Positions 37,134-46,174 are shown, counted from the first letter of the stretch. The stretch: DNA of 64,000 nt from Enhygromyxa salina (GCF_000737335.2 NZ_JMCC02000030.1:1-64000), one strand, 5' to 3'. Program-made: numbers and translations. The notes: generated by a model from the sequence alone, not told the origin.

Positions 37134-39365
37134 ATGACGGGTGTTCAACGGTTCACGTGGGTGCCGCTGATCAGCGCGGCGGCTGGGCTCGTGCTTGCGA
37201 TCGCTTGCCACCAGGCGCCGATCGAGGAGCCGCGTGATCGGCCGGACCCCGTCCAACCTTCCCCCCCCACTGCTGGCGATCCGGTGGTGCTGGATTCCGA
37301 CCGGCCGATCGCCACACCCTTCGTCCACGCCGCGCCAACTCCATTCGCGCCCTCGCTGACGGCGATCGCCGCCGGAGATCACCCACCCACCGGCGCGCAG
37401 GTGGCCGACTACGACAACTGCGCGAGCTGTCACGAGGAGATCGCCGCGCAGTGGCGGATCAGCGCGCACTCGTTCGCCAGCTTCAACAACCCGATCTATC
37501 GGGTCTCGATCGATCGCTTCCGCGAGCAAGATCAAGGGTTCACACGCAGCCGGTTTTGCGCCGGCTGTCACGATCCTGCGCTGCTCGTCGACGGCGACAT
37601 GGACGCGGAGATCCCCGCGGACGAGCCGCGCGCGCACGTGGGGGTTGGCTGCGTCAGCTGTCATGGCGTCGCCGCGTCCACGCCCGACGGCAACGGCAGC
37701 TACACGCTGTCGTCCCAGCAGATCCCCATTCCCGAGCTCGACGACGCGGCCAGCATCGAGCGGCACCGCAGCGCGATGGGTCCGGCTCGCCAGCAGTGTA
37801 GCGCCTGCCACCGGGCGTTCATCGGGGTCGAGACCGGGCATCCGCACCACCTTGGCGGCACCGATGAGCCGGGCCCGTGGCAAGACTCGAGCTACGCGGG
37901 CAACAAGCTGCGCCTCGATACCCCCGTACAAGAGAAAGACTGCGCCGACTGCCACATGCCGCGCGAGACCGTCGTCAACGCCACCGATCCGGCGATCGAC
38001 GAGCACGGGCAGCTGCGATCCCACCGCTTCTTGGGCGGTCACACCTACTTGGCCGCGATGCGTGGGGACGCGCAGACGCTCGCGCGGATCCAGGCGTTCT
38101 TGCGGGGCGTGGCGAGCATCGACATCGCCGCGATCGAGCTTGGCGGGAGCCGTCACTTGCTTGGCCACGGTGCGGATCCCGAGGCGCTCGGCGACGCTGG
38201 CGGGCGCATGGTCGTGGATCTCGTGGTCCGCAACCTCGCGGTTGGGCACCGGTTTCCAGGTGGGACGCGCGACGCCCAGGACACCTGGATCGCCCTGCAG
38301 GTGCTCGACGCGGTCGGCAACGTGATCGCCAGCCTCGACGAGACCCACGGCGAGGTTCACCGCCTGCGCACGGGCGTCGTCGACGAGCACGGCAAGCTCG
38401 TCGACGCCCGCGAGGTCGAGCGCCTGCGCGCTGTCGCGTTTGATCATACCGTGGGCCCGCGCGACGCGGTGGTCGTGCGCTACGCCGTTGCGCTCCCGCC
38501 CGGCGCCGTCGGCCCGCTCCGGGTCGAGGCCCAGCTGCTGCACCGCAGCCGCACCCTCGAGCTCGCAGAGCAGACCTGCAAGCAGTCGCAGACCAAGCAG
38601 GCGCGGGCGTACTTGCGTGCAACAACGAGGCTGATCGGTCAGACCTTGGATCCCTGCGTGGAGCTGCCGGTCACCGAGGTGTCTCGCGCGCAGCTGAGCT
38701 TGTCCGGCGGTACGCAGCCGCAGGGCCGGCCGGATCACGAGCGGCTGTGGGAGCTGGGCATGGCGCTCTACCATCAAGTGCAAGAGCGACTGCCCGAGGC
38801 CCGCGAGGCGCTCGCCGCCGCCGAGGCTGCGCTCGCGCGAGCGGGCCTGCCCACGGCCGAGCGCGACGACGCTGAGGCCAGGATCCTCGCCGCGCTCGGG
38901 GCTGTCGCGGTCCGGCAGGGTCGAGTCGACGAGGCGCTGGCGCTCGCGGATCGCGTCGCCACGCTCAAACCCGAGCACCCGTATCCGCACTTGCTGCGGG
39001 GCCGCGCGCTGGCGCAGGTCTGGCGGTGGGAGCAGGCCGTGCCGCACCTCGAGCGCGCGCTCGCGGCCAGCCCCGGTTCACCAAAATTGGCGGCTGAGCT
39101 CGCGACCGCGTGCGGCAGCGCGGGCATGCATCGCCGCGCGCTCGAGGTCGCTTCGGCGGCGTTGCTGCTGCGGCCCCGCGACGCGGCGTTGCTGCGCACG
39201 CAGGGGTTGGCGCTGCAGGCCCTGAAGGATCCCCGCGCGCAGGCGGCCATGGATGCGTATTTCATGCACCGCGAGCCCGATGATCAGCCGCACCTCGCCG
39301 CCAAGTGCGGCGAGCTGGACCCTGCCTGCGCACGCGAGCGCGTGCCGGTTCACGTCCACGAGTGA
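37134..39365 (+). CDS. Pentaheme cytochrome c lipoprotein with TPR domain
   Basis: The 743-residue product has a signal with lipobox (LAIAC, Cys25) and a Pro-rich tether. Five heme c sites follow: CASCH (96-100), CAGCH (142-146), CVSCH (173-177), CSACH (222-226) and CADCH (270-274). Several extra His (HSFAS, HRSAMG, HPHH, SHRFLGGH) can serve as distal ligands, resembling the cytochrome c554 arrangement. A beta domain of about 250 residues with VVRNLAVGHRFPGGTRDAQDTW follows, then TPR-like helices from about 540 to the end. It is the last gene of the DUF2330 operon, eight bases after paralogue 4. Electron transfer at the cell surface with DUF2330 partners is inference from linkage. Confidence 0.92.
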   Translation: MTGVQRFTWVPLISAAAGLVLAIACHQAPIEEPRDRPDPVQPSPPTAGDPVVLDSDRPIATPFVHAAPTPFAPSLTAIAAGDHPPTGAQVADYDNCASCHEEIAAQWRISAHSFASFNNPIYRVSIDRFREQDQGFTRSRFCAGCHDPALLVDGDMDAEIPADEPRAHVGVGCVSCHGVAASTPDGNGSYTLSSQQIPIPELDDAASIERHRSAMGPARQQCSACHRAFIGVETGHPHHLGGTDEPGPWQDSSYAGNKLRLDTPVQEKDCADCHMPRETVVNATDPAIDEHGQLRSHRFLGGHTYLAAMRGDAQTLARIQAFLRGVASIDIAAIELGGSRHLLGHGADPEALGDAGGRMVVDLVVRNLAVGHRFPGGTRDAQDTWIALQVLDAVGNVIASLDETHGEVHRLRTGVVDEHGKLVDAREVERLRAVAFDHTVGPRDAVVVRYAVALPPGAVGPLRVEAQLLHRSRTLELAEQTCKQSQTKQARAYLRATTRLIGQTLDPCVELPVTEVSRAQLSLSGGTQPQGRPDHERLWELGMALYHQVQERLPEAREALAAAEAALARAGLPTAERDDAEARILAALGAVAVRQGRVDEALALADRVATLKPEHPYPHLLRGRALAQVWRWEQAVPHLERALAASPGSPKLAAELATACGSAGMHRRALEVASAALLLRPRDAALLRTQGLALQALKDPRAQAAMDAYFMHREPDDQPHLAAKCGELDPACARERVPVHVHE

Positions 39366-39468
39366 GCGGCCACTTGCCCGGCCTCCAGATGAGGCATGCG
39401 TCGATCAGGGCTTCGCGGGTCGCGTCTGCGCGAGCTTTGGGTCGGAAGGTAGCGAACCGGCAGGCGAA

Positions 39469-40080
39469 TCAGGCCCGCCCGCGACCGCGGAGCGTGACGC
39501 CCAGCGCAAACAACCCCAGCAAGCCAACGCCACACAGCTTCAGCGCCCACTTGCGATGGACGACAGCCGGGTCCCCCGCGGGCTTGGCCAGGTACGGCAG
39601 CGGGTCTTGCGAGCCGTCGGCAGAGAACACATCGAGCAACACCAAGTAGAACTGGCCGGTGTCGCGGGCTTGAACTGACGCGACGGCGGCGTTGACCAGC
39701 TCGCGCTCGACTTCGGTGGGTGGATCCGAAGCCGGCGCCCAGGCGACCTGAATGGCAAAGCTGTGGCTGAGCGGCTCGTCGGCGACGGCCAGCTCGCGCG
39801 GCGCGAGCACGAGGATCACCCGGGCTTGCTCACCACGCATGAGCCACCACTTGATCCGGTCAACCTCGATCTGCGGGCCGAGCCAGCCGAGCGAGTCCGG
39901 GGTCTTGTCGAACACGGGACCGAGCAGCTCGCGCGCGGCGTCTTCACGACCTGGTGGGATCACGCGCTCGGGTTGGTTGTCTGCTGAAGCCTGACTCGCC
40001 GGCGCCGCGTGGGCGAGGCACGGCGGGCCCGCCAGCGCGAGCGCGAGCAGCCAGAGCTTCGCCGGGCGTGCTTCGACCAT
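39469..40080 (-). CDS. Secreted protein with C-terminal membrane anchor
   Basis: The 203-residue product has a signal peptide (MVEARPAKLWLLALALAGPPCLAHA), an extracytoplasmic domain of about 140 residues and a C-terminal membrane helix (KLCGVGLLGLFALGV) followed by Arg/Gly residues. The middle contains WLMRGEQARVILVLAPRELAVAD and FAIQVAWAP. I do not recognise the family. It is three bases downstream of the GpsA-like gene on the same strand and so is probably the last gene of the plsB-gpsA-like operon. Confidence 0.75.
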   Translation of the reverse strand: MVEARPAKLWLLALALAGPPCLAHAAPASQASADNQPERVIPPGREDAARELLGPVFDKTPDSLGWLGPQIEVDRIKWWLMRGEQARVILVLAPRELAVADEPLSHSFAIQVAWAPASDPPTEVERELVNAAVASVQARDTGQFYLVLLDVFSADGSQDPLPYLAKPAGDPAVVHRKWALKLCGVGLLGLFALGVTLRGRGRA

Positions 40081-40083
40081 TGG

Positions 40084-41055
40084 CTACTCGCTGCCGACGT
40101 CGCGCCCCATCAGCGAGCGCACCGCCTGCGACGCGCTCAGCTCGCCACCGACCATCTTCGAGATCACGTCGGCGAGCGGCGTCTTCAGCTTGCGTCGGGT
40201 GCCGAAGGTCGAGACCCGCCGGGCGACCTCGATGCCTTCAATGTTGCCGCCAGCGCGCAGCAGGGCCGCCTTGGGCGTGGCCCCCTCGGCCAGCGCGCGA
40301 CCCAGCTCGAGCTCGGGCCGATCGCTGCCCGCCACCGCCGCCAGCAGATCCCCAAAGCAAGCCAGCCCGCTGAAGGTGTCCGACCGAGCCCCGAGCGCGG
40401 TGCCGATCCGGCTGACCTCTGCGACCCCGCGCGTGGTCACGGCGGCGATCGTCGCCGGACCAAACCCGATCCGCTGCGCGAAGCCAATTGTGAACAGCAG
40501 CAGGCCCGTGAGCGCGGCCGCGAGCTCGACCCCGCGCAGATCGTTGGTGTCGTAGATCCGCAGGGTTGGCCCGCCAAGCGCCCCGCGTACGGCCTCTACA
40601 ACCTCGGGGAACTCGCTGCCCACGACCCCCGCGCCCGGCGAAGCGTTGGTCAGCACGTCGACGCTGATCGGCCCCGCGAGCGAGCCGACGCGTCGGCAAG
40701 GCGTGACCGTGCGCAGCAGGTGGCTCATGGTCCGCAGCTCGTCGTCGAGCAACCCACGGCTGACGTGGACCAGCAGGTGGCGACCATCGAGGTGGCGGCC
40801 GGCGTCGCGCAGGGCTGCTTCGGCGTAGCGCGAGGGCACGGCCATGAAGATCAGCTCGACGTCCGTGAGCGCGGCGAGGTCCTGGGTCACGCGGACGTTG
40901 TCGAGCTGCAAGCCAGGGTCGCGCCGGCTGACGAGCACCACATCACCGGTCCGGGCCGCCGCCTTGGTCAGCGCGAGCCCAAACGGCCCCCCGCCAAGCA
41001 CGGCGACCAAGGGGCGCGGACCGTCTGCCGCAGGAAGATCTTCGACCTCGGACAT
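40084..41055 (-). CDS. GpsA-like dehydrogenase homologue lacking catalytic lysines
   Basis: The protein of about 323 residues (ATG 41055; a GTG at 41058 precedes it) has the fold of NAD(P)-dependent glycerol-3-phosphate dehydrogenase: the Rossmann motif VAVLGGGPFGLAL, FMAVPS, SLAGP, GVELAAAL, DTFSGLACFGDL and GGNIEGIEVA. Residues essential in GpsA differ. The GVELGGALKN lysine is Thr (GVELAAALTG), the SKGL lysine is Arg (VSRGLL), and the SRN phosphate-binding motif is DRPELE. It may bind a dinucleotide without normal G3P oxidation. Its start overlaps the stop of the acyltransferase gene (TGATG), linking it to glycerolipid synthesis by context. Confidence 0.85.
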   Translation of the reverse strand: MSEVEDLPAADGPRPLVAVLGGGPFGLALTKAAARTGDVVLVSRRDPGLQLDNVRVTQDLAALTDVELIFMAVPSRYAEAALRDAGRHLDGRHLLVHVSRGLLDDELRTMSHLLRTVTPCRRVGSLAGPISVDVLTNASPGAGVVGSEFPEVVEAVRGALGGPTLRIYDTNDLRGVELAAALTGLLLFTIGFAQRIGFGPATIAAVTTRGVAEVSRIGTALGARSDTFSGLACFGDLLAAVAGSDRPELELGRALAEGATPKAALLRAGGNIEGIEVARRVSTFGTRRKLKTPLADVISKMVGGELSASQAVRSLMGRDVGSE

Positions 41056-42794
41056 CACTGCCCTCCCGCGAGCGCTGCGATCTCGATCGCGGCCCGCTCG
41101 TCGCCCTCGCCAGCGATCCGTTCGGCGAAGGGCACCAGACGGTTTTGGTAGTAGAGCAGCAGCGCGGGATCTTCGATCACGATCTGTCCATCGGCGACGC
41201 GCGCCATCGTACGGGTGTGGTAGCCGTCCCAGGCCTCGAGCGCGCGCTCGAGCGAGCGCTCGGCGCTGTCGGTCTCCAGGTAGGAATTGAGGTGGACCTC
41301 ACCCTGCTCTTGCAGCGCGCGCAGGCGGCCCAGGGTCTCGCGGTAGCAGGTCACATACTCCGCGTGGTCCCAGGTGATCTCGCCGCGACGGCGCACGCGA
41401 CCGAACAAGTCCACGCCCGGGGTCTCGCGCACGAGCTTGCGGAACAGCACGTGGGCGACCAGCTGCGTGGTCATGATCACCGTCTCGCGCCGGTAGTGCT
41501 CGACCAGCTCGCGGCCAAGGTCGCGGGTGTAGGCGGCGTCGCGGGCCGGGTCGAGCACGGGCTCACCGCGGTGGGTCACGTAGCTGACCGGATCAATCAC
41601 GCGCCCGTCGGGGGCGAGCGAGCGGCCCTGCGCGTCGACGCGGTTGCCAAAGGGATCGATCGCCGGCCCATAGCGAAGCACACACGCGGCCCCGTAGCTG
41701 GTCAGGCGGCGGAAGAACGCGAGCCAGCGATCCAGCTGCGAGAACTCGTCGTCCTCGATGATGTAGCGGGCCTGGCCCTTCTCTTTGAGATAGTCCTCGA
41801 CCAGGCTCTCGGCCTCGAGCACCAGCGCGTAGTTGATCGTGACGGGCACGAAGAAGATCGGCCGGGGCGCCTCGCCGCGGCTCTTGGCCCGGATCGCGTT
41901 GCGGGCGTAGGCCTCGACCGCGGTCCCGGCCAGGCCCAGCTTGAGCCGGCCCTCGAGCATGCCCGAGCGGCTGCGGGTGCCACCGGGGAAGAACAGCGAG
42001 TGGTAGCCGCGCTCGATCATCACGCACGAGTAGGTCTTGAGCACCTGCTTGTAGATCTGCGACTTGATGCGCCGATCGATCCGGTAGGCCCCCAGGTTGT
42101 GCATGAAGAACGAGATGATCGGGTTGGTGAACAGGTTCTTGCCCGCGCCGTACACGACCGGCGGCAGGTTCTCGCGGGCCAGGCTCTCGCCGATCGCCAG
42201 CGAGTCCAGGTTGGACGAGTGGGTTGGGACCACGATCACCGTGCCGATCTGCGCCAGCGCGTGCATCTCGTCGAGGTGCCCGGTCAGGCTGACCAGGCGC
42301 TCGGCCCCCAGCTTGCGCACGCTCGCCGCGTCGACCATGAGCTGCTTGGGGTTCATCACGCCCGCGATCAGGCCGGGGATCACCTTCTGCGCGAAGCTGT
42401 ACACCCGCGGATCGAAGTTGCCCGCCACGTCGCGGGCCATTGGCTCGACGATCTGGCGCAACACCTCGTGGCGCTCGGTCTCGGTCATGCGCGCGAGCTT
42501 GCGGACCACCGTGCGCCAGAACCCCAGCCACTCCCGCGCTTCGTCGTCCTTCTGCTTCTCGAGCCGCTCGATCTCCCGGTGCGCGCTGTCGTTGATCAGG
42601 AACTCCAGGCGCGGGCCAAGACACTGCGCGACCACCCGCGCGGACACCTCGTTGACGACCGAGTCGCGCTCGTCGTTGAACGAGAACACCCGCGGGTCGG
42701 TGGCCGAGCGGCGGCTGGCGAACCACTGCGGCAGCCGGATCGGCTTGGTCAGGAGGTCGCGGATCCGCGAGCTCTTCGGGGCCGGTTGAGACAT
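41055..42794 (-). CDS. plsB: PlsB-type glycerol-3-phosphate acyltransferase
   Basis: The 579-residue product starts at ATG 42794 behind an AGG ribosome site; the longer frame to 42842 begins in non-coding sequence. Acyltransferase motif I is PTHSSNLDSL (HSSNLD at 192-197), and FFPGGTRSRSG (269-276) is motif III, with Gly where most members have Glu. FFVPVTINYALVLE is motif IV. An N-terminal helical region and a C-terminal helical region of about 200 residues surround the catalytic part, as in PlsB/GPAT. The likely reaction is acylation of glycerol-3-phosphate at sn-1 at the inner membrane. Coupling to a GpsA-like gene supports this role. It is shorter than E. coli PlsB (about 800 residues). 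Confidence 0.82.
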   Translation of the reverse strand: MSQPAPKSSRIRDLLTKPIRLPQWFASRRSATDPRVFSFNDERDSVVNEVSARVVAQCLGPRLEFLINDSAHREIERLEKQKDDEAREWLGFWRTVVRKLARMTETERHEVLRQIVEPMARDVAGNFDPRVYSFAQKVIPGLIAGVMNPKQLMVDAASVRKLGAERLVSLTGHLDEMHALAQIGTVIVVPTHSSNLDSLAIGESLARENLPPVVYGAGKNLFTNPIISFFMHNLGAYRIDRRIKSQIYKQVLKTYSCVMIERGYHSLFFPGGTRSRSGMLEGRLKLGLAGTAVEAYARNAIRAKSRGEAPRPIFFVPVTINYALVLEAESLVEDYLKEKGQARYIIEDDEFSQLDRWLAFFRRLTSYGAACVLRYGPAIDPFGNRVDAQGRSLAPDGRVIDPVSYVTHRGEPVLDPARDAAYTRDLGRELVEHYRRETVIMTTQLVAHVLFRKLVRETPGVDLFGRVRRRGEITWDHAEYVTCYRETLGRLRALQEQGEVHLNSYLETDSAERSLERALEAWDGYHTRTMARVADGQIVIEDPALLLYYQNRLVPFAERIAGEGDERAAIEIAALAGGQ

Positions 42795-42876
42795 CACCTG
42801 GAGCATACCCCGCGGCGGGCAGTTCGAAACCTGGGCGCGCATCGACTCGCCGCGGCGGTGAGGTTAGGCTGGCACG

Positions 42877-43599
42877 ATGACGCGCGGATGGTCCCTGGCC
42901 CTTGGTCTCGTGTTGTGTGCTGGCTGTGGCTCGGATCCGGCCGGCGAGTCGGGCGAGACCGGCAGCTCGAGCGAGTCGGGCACCGACACCGACACGACCG
43001 AGACCTCTGACACCTTCGCAACCTTCACGACCAACGCGACCCTGACCGACACCGACACCGACACGGGCACCGACACCGACGGCGAGGCGTGCCTGGTCGA
43101 CGAGCCGATCGTCGTGCTCGAGACCAGCCTTGGCACGATGGTCGTGCAACTCGATCGCACCCGCGCGCCGATCACCGTCGAGAACTTCGTGGGCTATGTG
43201 AGCGACGGGTTCTACGACGGCACGATCTTCCACCGCGTGATCAATGGCTTCGTGATCCAAGGCGGCGGCTACACGCCGGGGCTTGGGGTCAAGACGACCA
43301 AAGGTCCGATCCCGCTGGAGATCCACCCAGAGCTGAACCACGTGGACGGGGCGATCGCCATGGCCCGCAGCAACGAGCCCGACACCGCGGAGTCGCAGTG
43401 GTACATCACCGACGGGCCCCAGCCTGGGCTCGATGGTCAATATGCAGTGTTCGGGGCGTTGATCGACGGGTTCGCGGTGCGCGACGCGATCGCGGGCGTG
43501 CCCGTGCAAACCGTGCCGTTCATGGACTTCGAGTTCATGAACGTCCCGGTCGAAGACGTGCTGGTCAACGCGGCGTACTGCGTCGACGCCTGGCCCTGA
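42877..43599 (+). CDS. Lipoprotein cyclophilin-type peptidyl-prolyl isomerase
   Basis: The 240-residue product has a signal and lipobox (CAGC, Cys17), a Ser/Thr/Asp tether with DTDTDTGTDTD, then a compact bacterial cyclophilin from about residue 75. VLETSLGTMVVQLDR, TVENFVGYV, YDGTIFHRVINGFVIQGGG (with the catalytic Arg and the hydrophobic pocket), GAIAMARS, AESQWYI and YAVFGALIDG are all recognisable. Catalytic residues look intact. It likely assists proline isomerisation in periplasmic or surface proteins. The C-terminal extension ends VPVEDVLVNAAYC, shared with the paralogue at 43964. Confidence 0.92.
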   Translation: MTRGWSLALGLVLCAGCGSDPAGESGETGSSSESGTDTDTTETSDTFATFTTNATLTDTDTDTGTDTDGEACLVDEPIVVLETSLGTMVVQLDRTRAPITVENFVGYVSDGFYDGTIFHRVINGFVIQGGGYTPGLGVKTTKGPIPLEIHPELNHVDGAIAMARSNEPDTAESQWYITDGPQPGLDGQYAVFGALIDGFAVRDAIAGVPVQTVPFMDFEFMNVPVEDVLVNAAYCVDAWP

Positions 43600-43963
43600 G
43601 CCAGTACCCGGCCGCAGTCGGCGAACGGCCAGGGTCGATGTGGGGGTCGCAACGGTCTATCCGGTGTGTTTTGCCCGTTGTGCGGCGTTCGCGAGATACG
43701 CCTGCTCCGCCATGCTCTTGCCCATTGTCGCCGGCCGACGTCCCCGTGGCCCGGCGTGGGTCTGGACCGACGGAGCCGGGCTTTGCTCGGCCGCGACCGG
43801 CTCGGGGGCGGCCACGTTCGCCGGCCGCGCACGGCGCCAACGTTGGAAGAACTTCACCCACTATTCGTAGCGCAGCGGGTCACAATTGTCTTTTGCTACC
43901 TTCGTGTTCGCGCTGACGTCCCCGGCTCTTTCCGGGCAGGGCATGGTGCTCTAGTGTACGCGC
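43600..43963. other. Intergenic region with one possible small ORF
   Basis: These 364 bp separate the two cyclophilin-like genes. Apart from a possible 66-residue minus-strand ORF (43657-43857), I see no gene. AT-richer sequence at about 43880-43905 and again before 43964 may carry the promoter of the next gene. No strong hairpin was found. Confidence 0.4.
43657..43857 (-). CDS. Possible small basic protein
   Basis: From GTG 43857 the ORF encodes 66 residues beginning MKFFQRWRRARP, rich in Ala, Pro and Arg, with GKSMAEQAYLANAAQRAKHTG at the end. Third codon positions are GC-rich as in real genes here, and the ending looks like an amphipathic helix. The ribosome site is weak and no homologue is recognised. 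A plus-strand ORF overlaps but reads worse. It is reported as possible only. Confidence 0.35.
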   Translation of the reverse strand: MKFFQRWRRARPANVAAPEPVAAEQSPAPSVQTHAGPRGRRPATMGKSMAEQAYLANAAQRAKHTG

Positions 43964-44947
43964 GTGACGAGCCGAACCCTCGTGTGCCTGTTGCTGACCA
44001 CTGTCGGCTGCACACTGCCACCGGATCCCGACGGCCCCTACGAAGGCTCGTGCCCGATCCTGATCGAGTGCACAGCGCAGAGCAACAACAGCGACGCGCT
44101 GTTGACCAGCTACTTGGACTCGTACGGCGAGGACGGCTCGTGCTGGAAAGAGGGCCCCTACCAGTGGGGGGCGTGTCGCGACTCGTGCGTGGCCGCGCTC
44201 GACTCGCTCAACGCCCTCAACCAAGAGCAGGGTCAGCCAAGCTGTGGCGGGTGCGAGCTCGACAGCGATTGCGCCGCGTTCGGCAAGTCGGCGCGCTGCG
44301 AGGATGGCTATTGCGCACGGCGAGCACTGGGTGACATCGAGATCGCCGACACGACCGACACCGGTGATACGGGCACCGACACCGGCGACACCGACTCGGA
44401 CACGGACATCGACACCGACGGCACCATCGATGATGACTGCCTGTTCGATACGTCCAAGGTCGTGCTCGACACCAGCCTTGGCGTCATGCGCCTCGAGCTC
44501 GACAGCGTCGCCGCGCCCGAGGCCACCGAGATGTTCTTGCGGTACGTGTCGGCCAACTACTACGACGGCACGATCATCCACCGCGTCGTCGAATCCGTGT
44601 TGATTCAAGGCGGCAGCTACGGGCCCGGGCCGTCGCTGCTGACCCCCTCGCTCGCGCCGATCGAGCGACTCACGCAACCCACGCTGCCGCATGGACCAGG
44701 CGTGATCGCGCTGCTGCCCACCCTCAACGGCACGCACGTCGGTCCGCAGTGGTACATGACCGTCGGTTCTACCTCGCCATCGTCGATGACTGCGGGGGTC
44801 GTGTTCGGCGCGCTCGTTGAAGGTGGCGCGGTGCTCGACGCGATATCGAGCGTGCCGGTGACGACGGTCGCGTGGCTCGACTTTCAGCTGACCAACATCC
44901 CCGAACAGGATGTCGTCGTGCATGAGGCGTACTGCGTCGCGCAATGA
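43964..44947 (+). CDS. Lipoprotein with Cys-rich cassette and divergent cyclophilin domain
   Basis: The 327-residue product starts at GTG 43964 with a lipobox (TTVGC, Cys16). Residues 30-117 form a Cys-rich region: IECTAQS, GSCWKEG, GACRDSCVAAL, PSCGGCELDSDC. A DTGDTGTDTGDTDSDTD tether leads to a cyclophilin-like domain (about 165-327). That domain retains YYDGTIIHRVVESVLIQGG and PQWYMTVG but differs at several active-site neighbours (for example VESVLIQ for NGFVIQ), and its GAIAMA segment is GVIALLP. It ends EAYCVAQ like its neighbour. Isomerase activity is doubtful; a binding role is possible. It is a paralogue of the gene at 42877. Confidence 0.85.
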   Translation: MTSRTLVCLLLTTVGCTLPPDPDGPYEGSCPILIECTAQSNNSDALLTSYLDSYGEDGSCWKEGPYQWGACRDSCVAALDSLNALNQEQGQPSCGGCELDSDCAAFGKSARCEDGYCARRALGDIEIADTTDTGDTGTDTGDTDSDTDIDTDGTIDDDCLFDTSKVVLDTSLGVMRLELDSVAAPEATEMFLRYVSANYYDGTIIHRVVESVLIQGGSYGPGPSLLTPSLAPIERLTQPTLPHGPGVIALLPTLNGTHVGPQWYMTVGSTSPSSMTAGVVFGALVEGGAVLDAISSVPVTTVAWLDFQLTNIPEQDVVVHEAYCVAQ

Positions 44948-45043
44948 CCGTGACAACGAAGGTGGCACACGCGACGAGCGCCCGTGCGCGGCGCGACATC
45001 TGTGCTGCTTCGATGTAGATTCAGACATCTTCCCCGTCTCCCG

Positions 45044-46165
45044 ATGCGGAAAGCCAAGGCACCCAAGTTCAAAGCACCCATCGTGATCATCGGAGGTGGC
45101 GTCGCTGGCTTGGCGCTCGCCTCCGGCCTGATCCAGCGGGGTGTCGAGTGCAAGATCCTCGATCGCGGCTGGCTCCCGTGGCAAATGGGCATGGGCTTCA
45201 TCGTGTTGCGCTCGGGTCTAGACGCGCTCCACGAGCTGTTCCCAAGGGTCCGGTGGGGTGACGTTGGCGCCCCGGTGCTGCGCGCGAAGATCATGGACAG
45301 CAGCTCCGAGCTGCTCAGCGACACCACCCTCGACGCCTACGCGATCGGTCGCGGCACGCTGCTCAACACCATGCTCAACGAGCTGCCCTCGGGCACGCTG
45401 ATCGACCACGCGGGGGTGTCCGAATTCCTGCGCGGCGCCGATGGTCGGGTCCGGGCGGTCATCTGCGACGACGGCCGGGTGATCCCCTGCTCGATGGTGA
45501 TCGGCGCAGACGGCCTGCGATCGGTAACGCGCGAGTTTCTATACCCAGAGGTGCAGCTCGAGGACGTGCGGGTCCGCGAGGTCGTGAGCATCTTCGACGC
45601 CCCGCACGTGGCGGAGATCCTCGGCACGACCTTCATCAAGCACTACGATCCCGACGGCGGCTTTGGGGTTGGCATGCTCAACGTCGGCGGCGGCCAGGTC
45701 GTGTGGTTCGTGCAGCACGACGCAGATCGCTACGACTGGGCTGGGCTCAGCCCAGGCATGCTGCGCTGGGCGATCTGGGAGAAGGTCTCGCGCTGGCCCG
45801 CGCCGATCCCCGCGCTGTGGGCGATGACCAAATTCACCAAGTCGCACCTGTGGTTCACCCGCGACATCTACCCCGACTTCGACTACGTACAGAACAACAT
45901 CGTGCTGATCGGGGACGCTGCGCACCCGGTCCTGAGCTTCACCAGCCACGGTGCGACCGGAGCGCTAGAGGACGCCGTGTTGCTCGCGCCGCTGCTCGCC
46001 GAGGCCAAGGACGACGAACAGCGAGCGAGCTCGGCCGCCGCGTTTGGCATGGTCCGCCGCGACATGTTCGAGCGGATCGTGGTGGAGGGCCGGGAGATCC
46101 TCGAGCGCTTCTTGCTGCCGCTGCACAAGCAGCCAAAGGGTGTGATGCTGCCGCTCGTGAAGTAG
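45044..46165 (+). CDS. FAD-dependent monooxygenase (PheA/TfdB-type)
   Basis: The 373-residue product (ATG 45044; upstream extension unlikely) has the dinucleotide motif IVIIGGGVAGLALASGLIQRG, the DG-type motif VIGADGLRSVTRE, and the second FAD motif IVLIGDAAHPVLSFTSHGATGALEDAVLLAPLL. Together these define aromatic-ring hydroxylase-like flavoproteins. No extra domain is present. The substrate cannot be told; related enzymes modify aromatic acids, antibiotics or polyketides. It is nine bases upstream of an aminotransferase gene on the same strand, so the two probably act on related compounds. Confidence 0.88.
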   Translation: MRKAKAPKFKAPIVIIGGGVAGLALASGLIQRGVECKILDRGWLPWQMGMGFIVLRSGLDALHELFPRVRWGDVGAPVLRAKIMDSSSELLSDTTLDAYAIGRGTLLNTMLNELPSGTLIDHAGVSEFLRGADGRVRAVICDDGRVIPCSMVIGADGLRSVTREFLYPEVQLEDVRVREVVSIFDAPHVAEILGTTFIKHYDPDGGFGVGMLNVGGGQVVWFVQHDADRYDWAGLSPGMLRWAIWEKVSRWPAPIPALWAMTKFTKSHLWFTRDIYPDFDYVQNNIVLIGDAAHPVLSFTSHGATGALEDAVLLAPLLAEAKDDEQRASSAAAFGMVRRDMFERIVVEGREILERFLLPLHKQPKGVMLPLVK

Positions 46166-46174
46166 AGTCGGGCG

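Noticed and set aside
36747..39047. 766-residue minus-strand open frame
   Set aside because: It is antisense to the DUF2330 and pentaheme cytochrome genes, whose motifs are unambiguous on the plus strand.
41593..43509. 638-residue minus-strand frame crossing plsB and a cyclophilin gene
   Set aside because: It covers two well-supported genes in other frames and shows no domain of its own.
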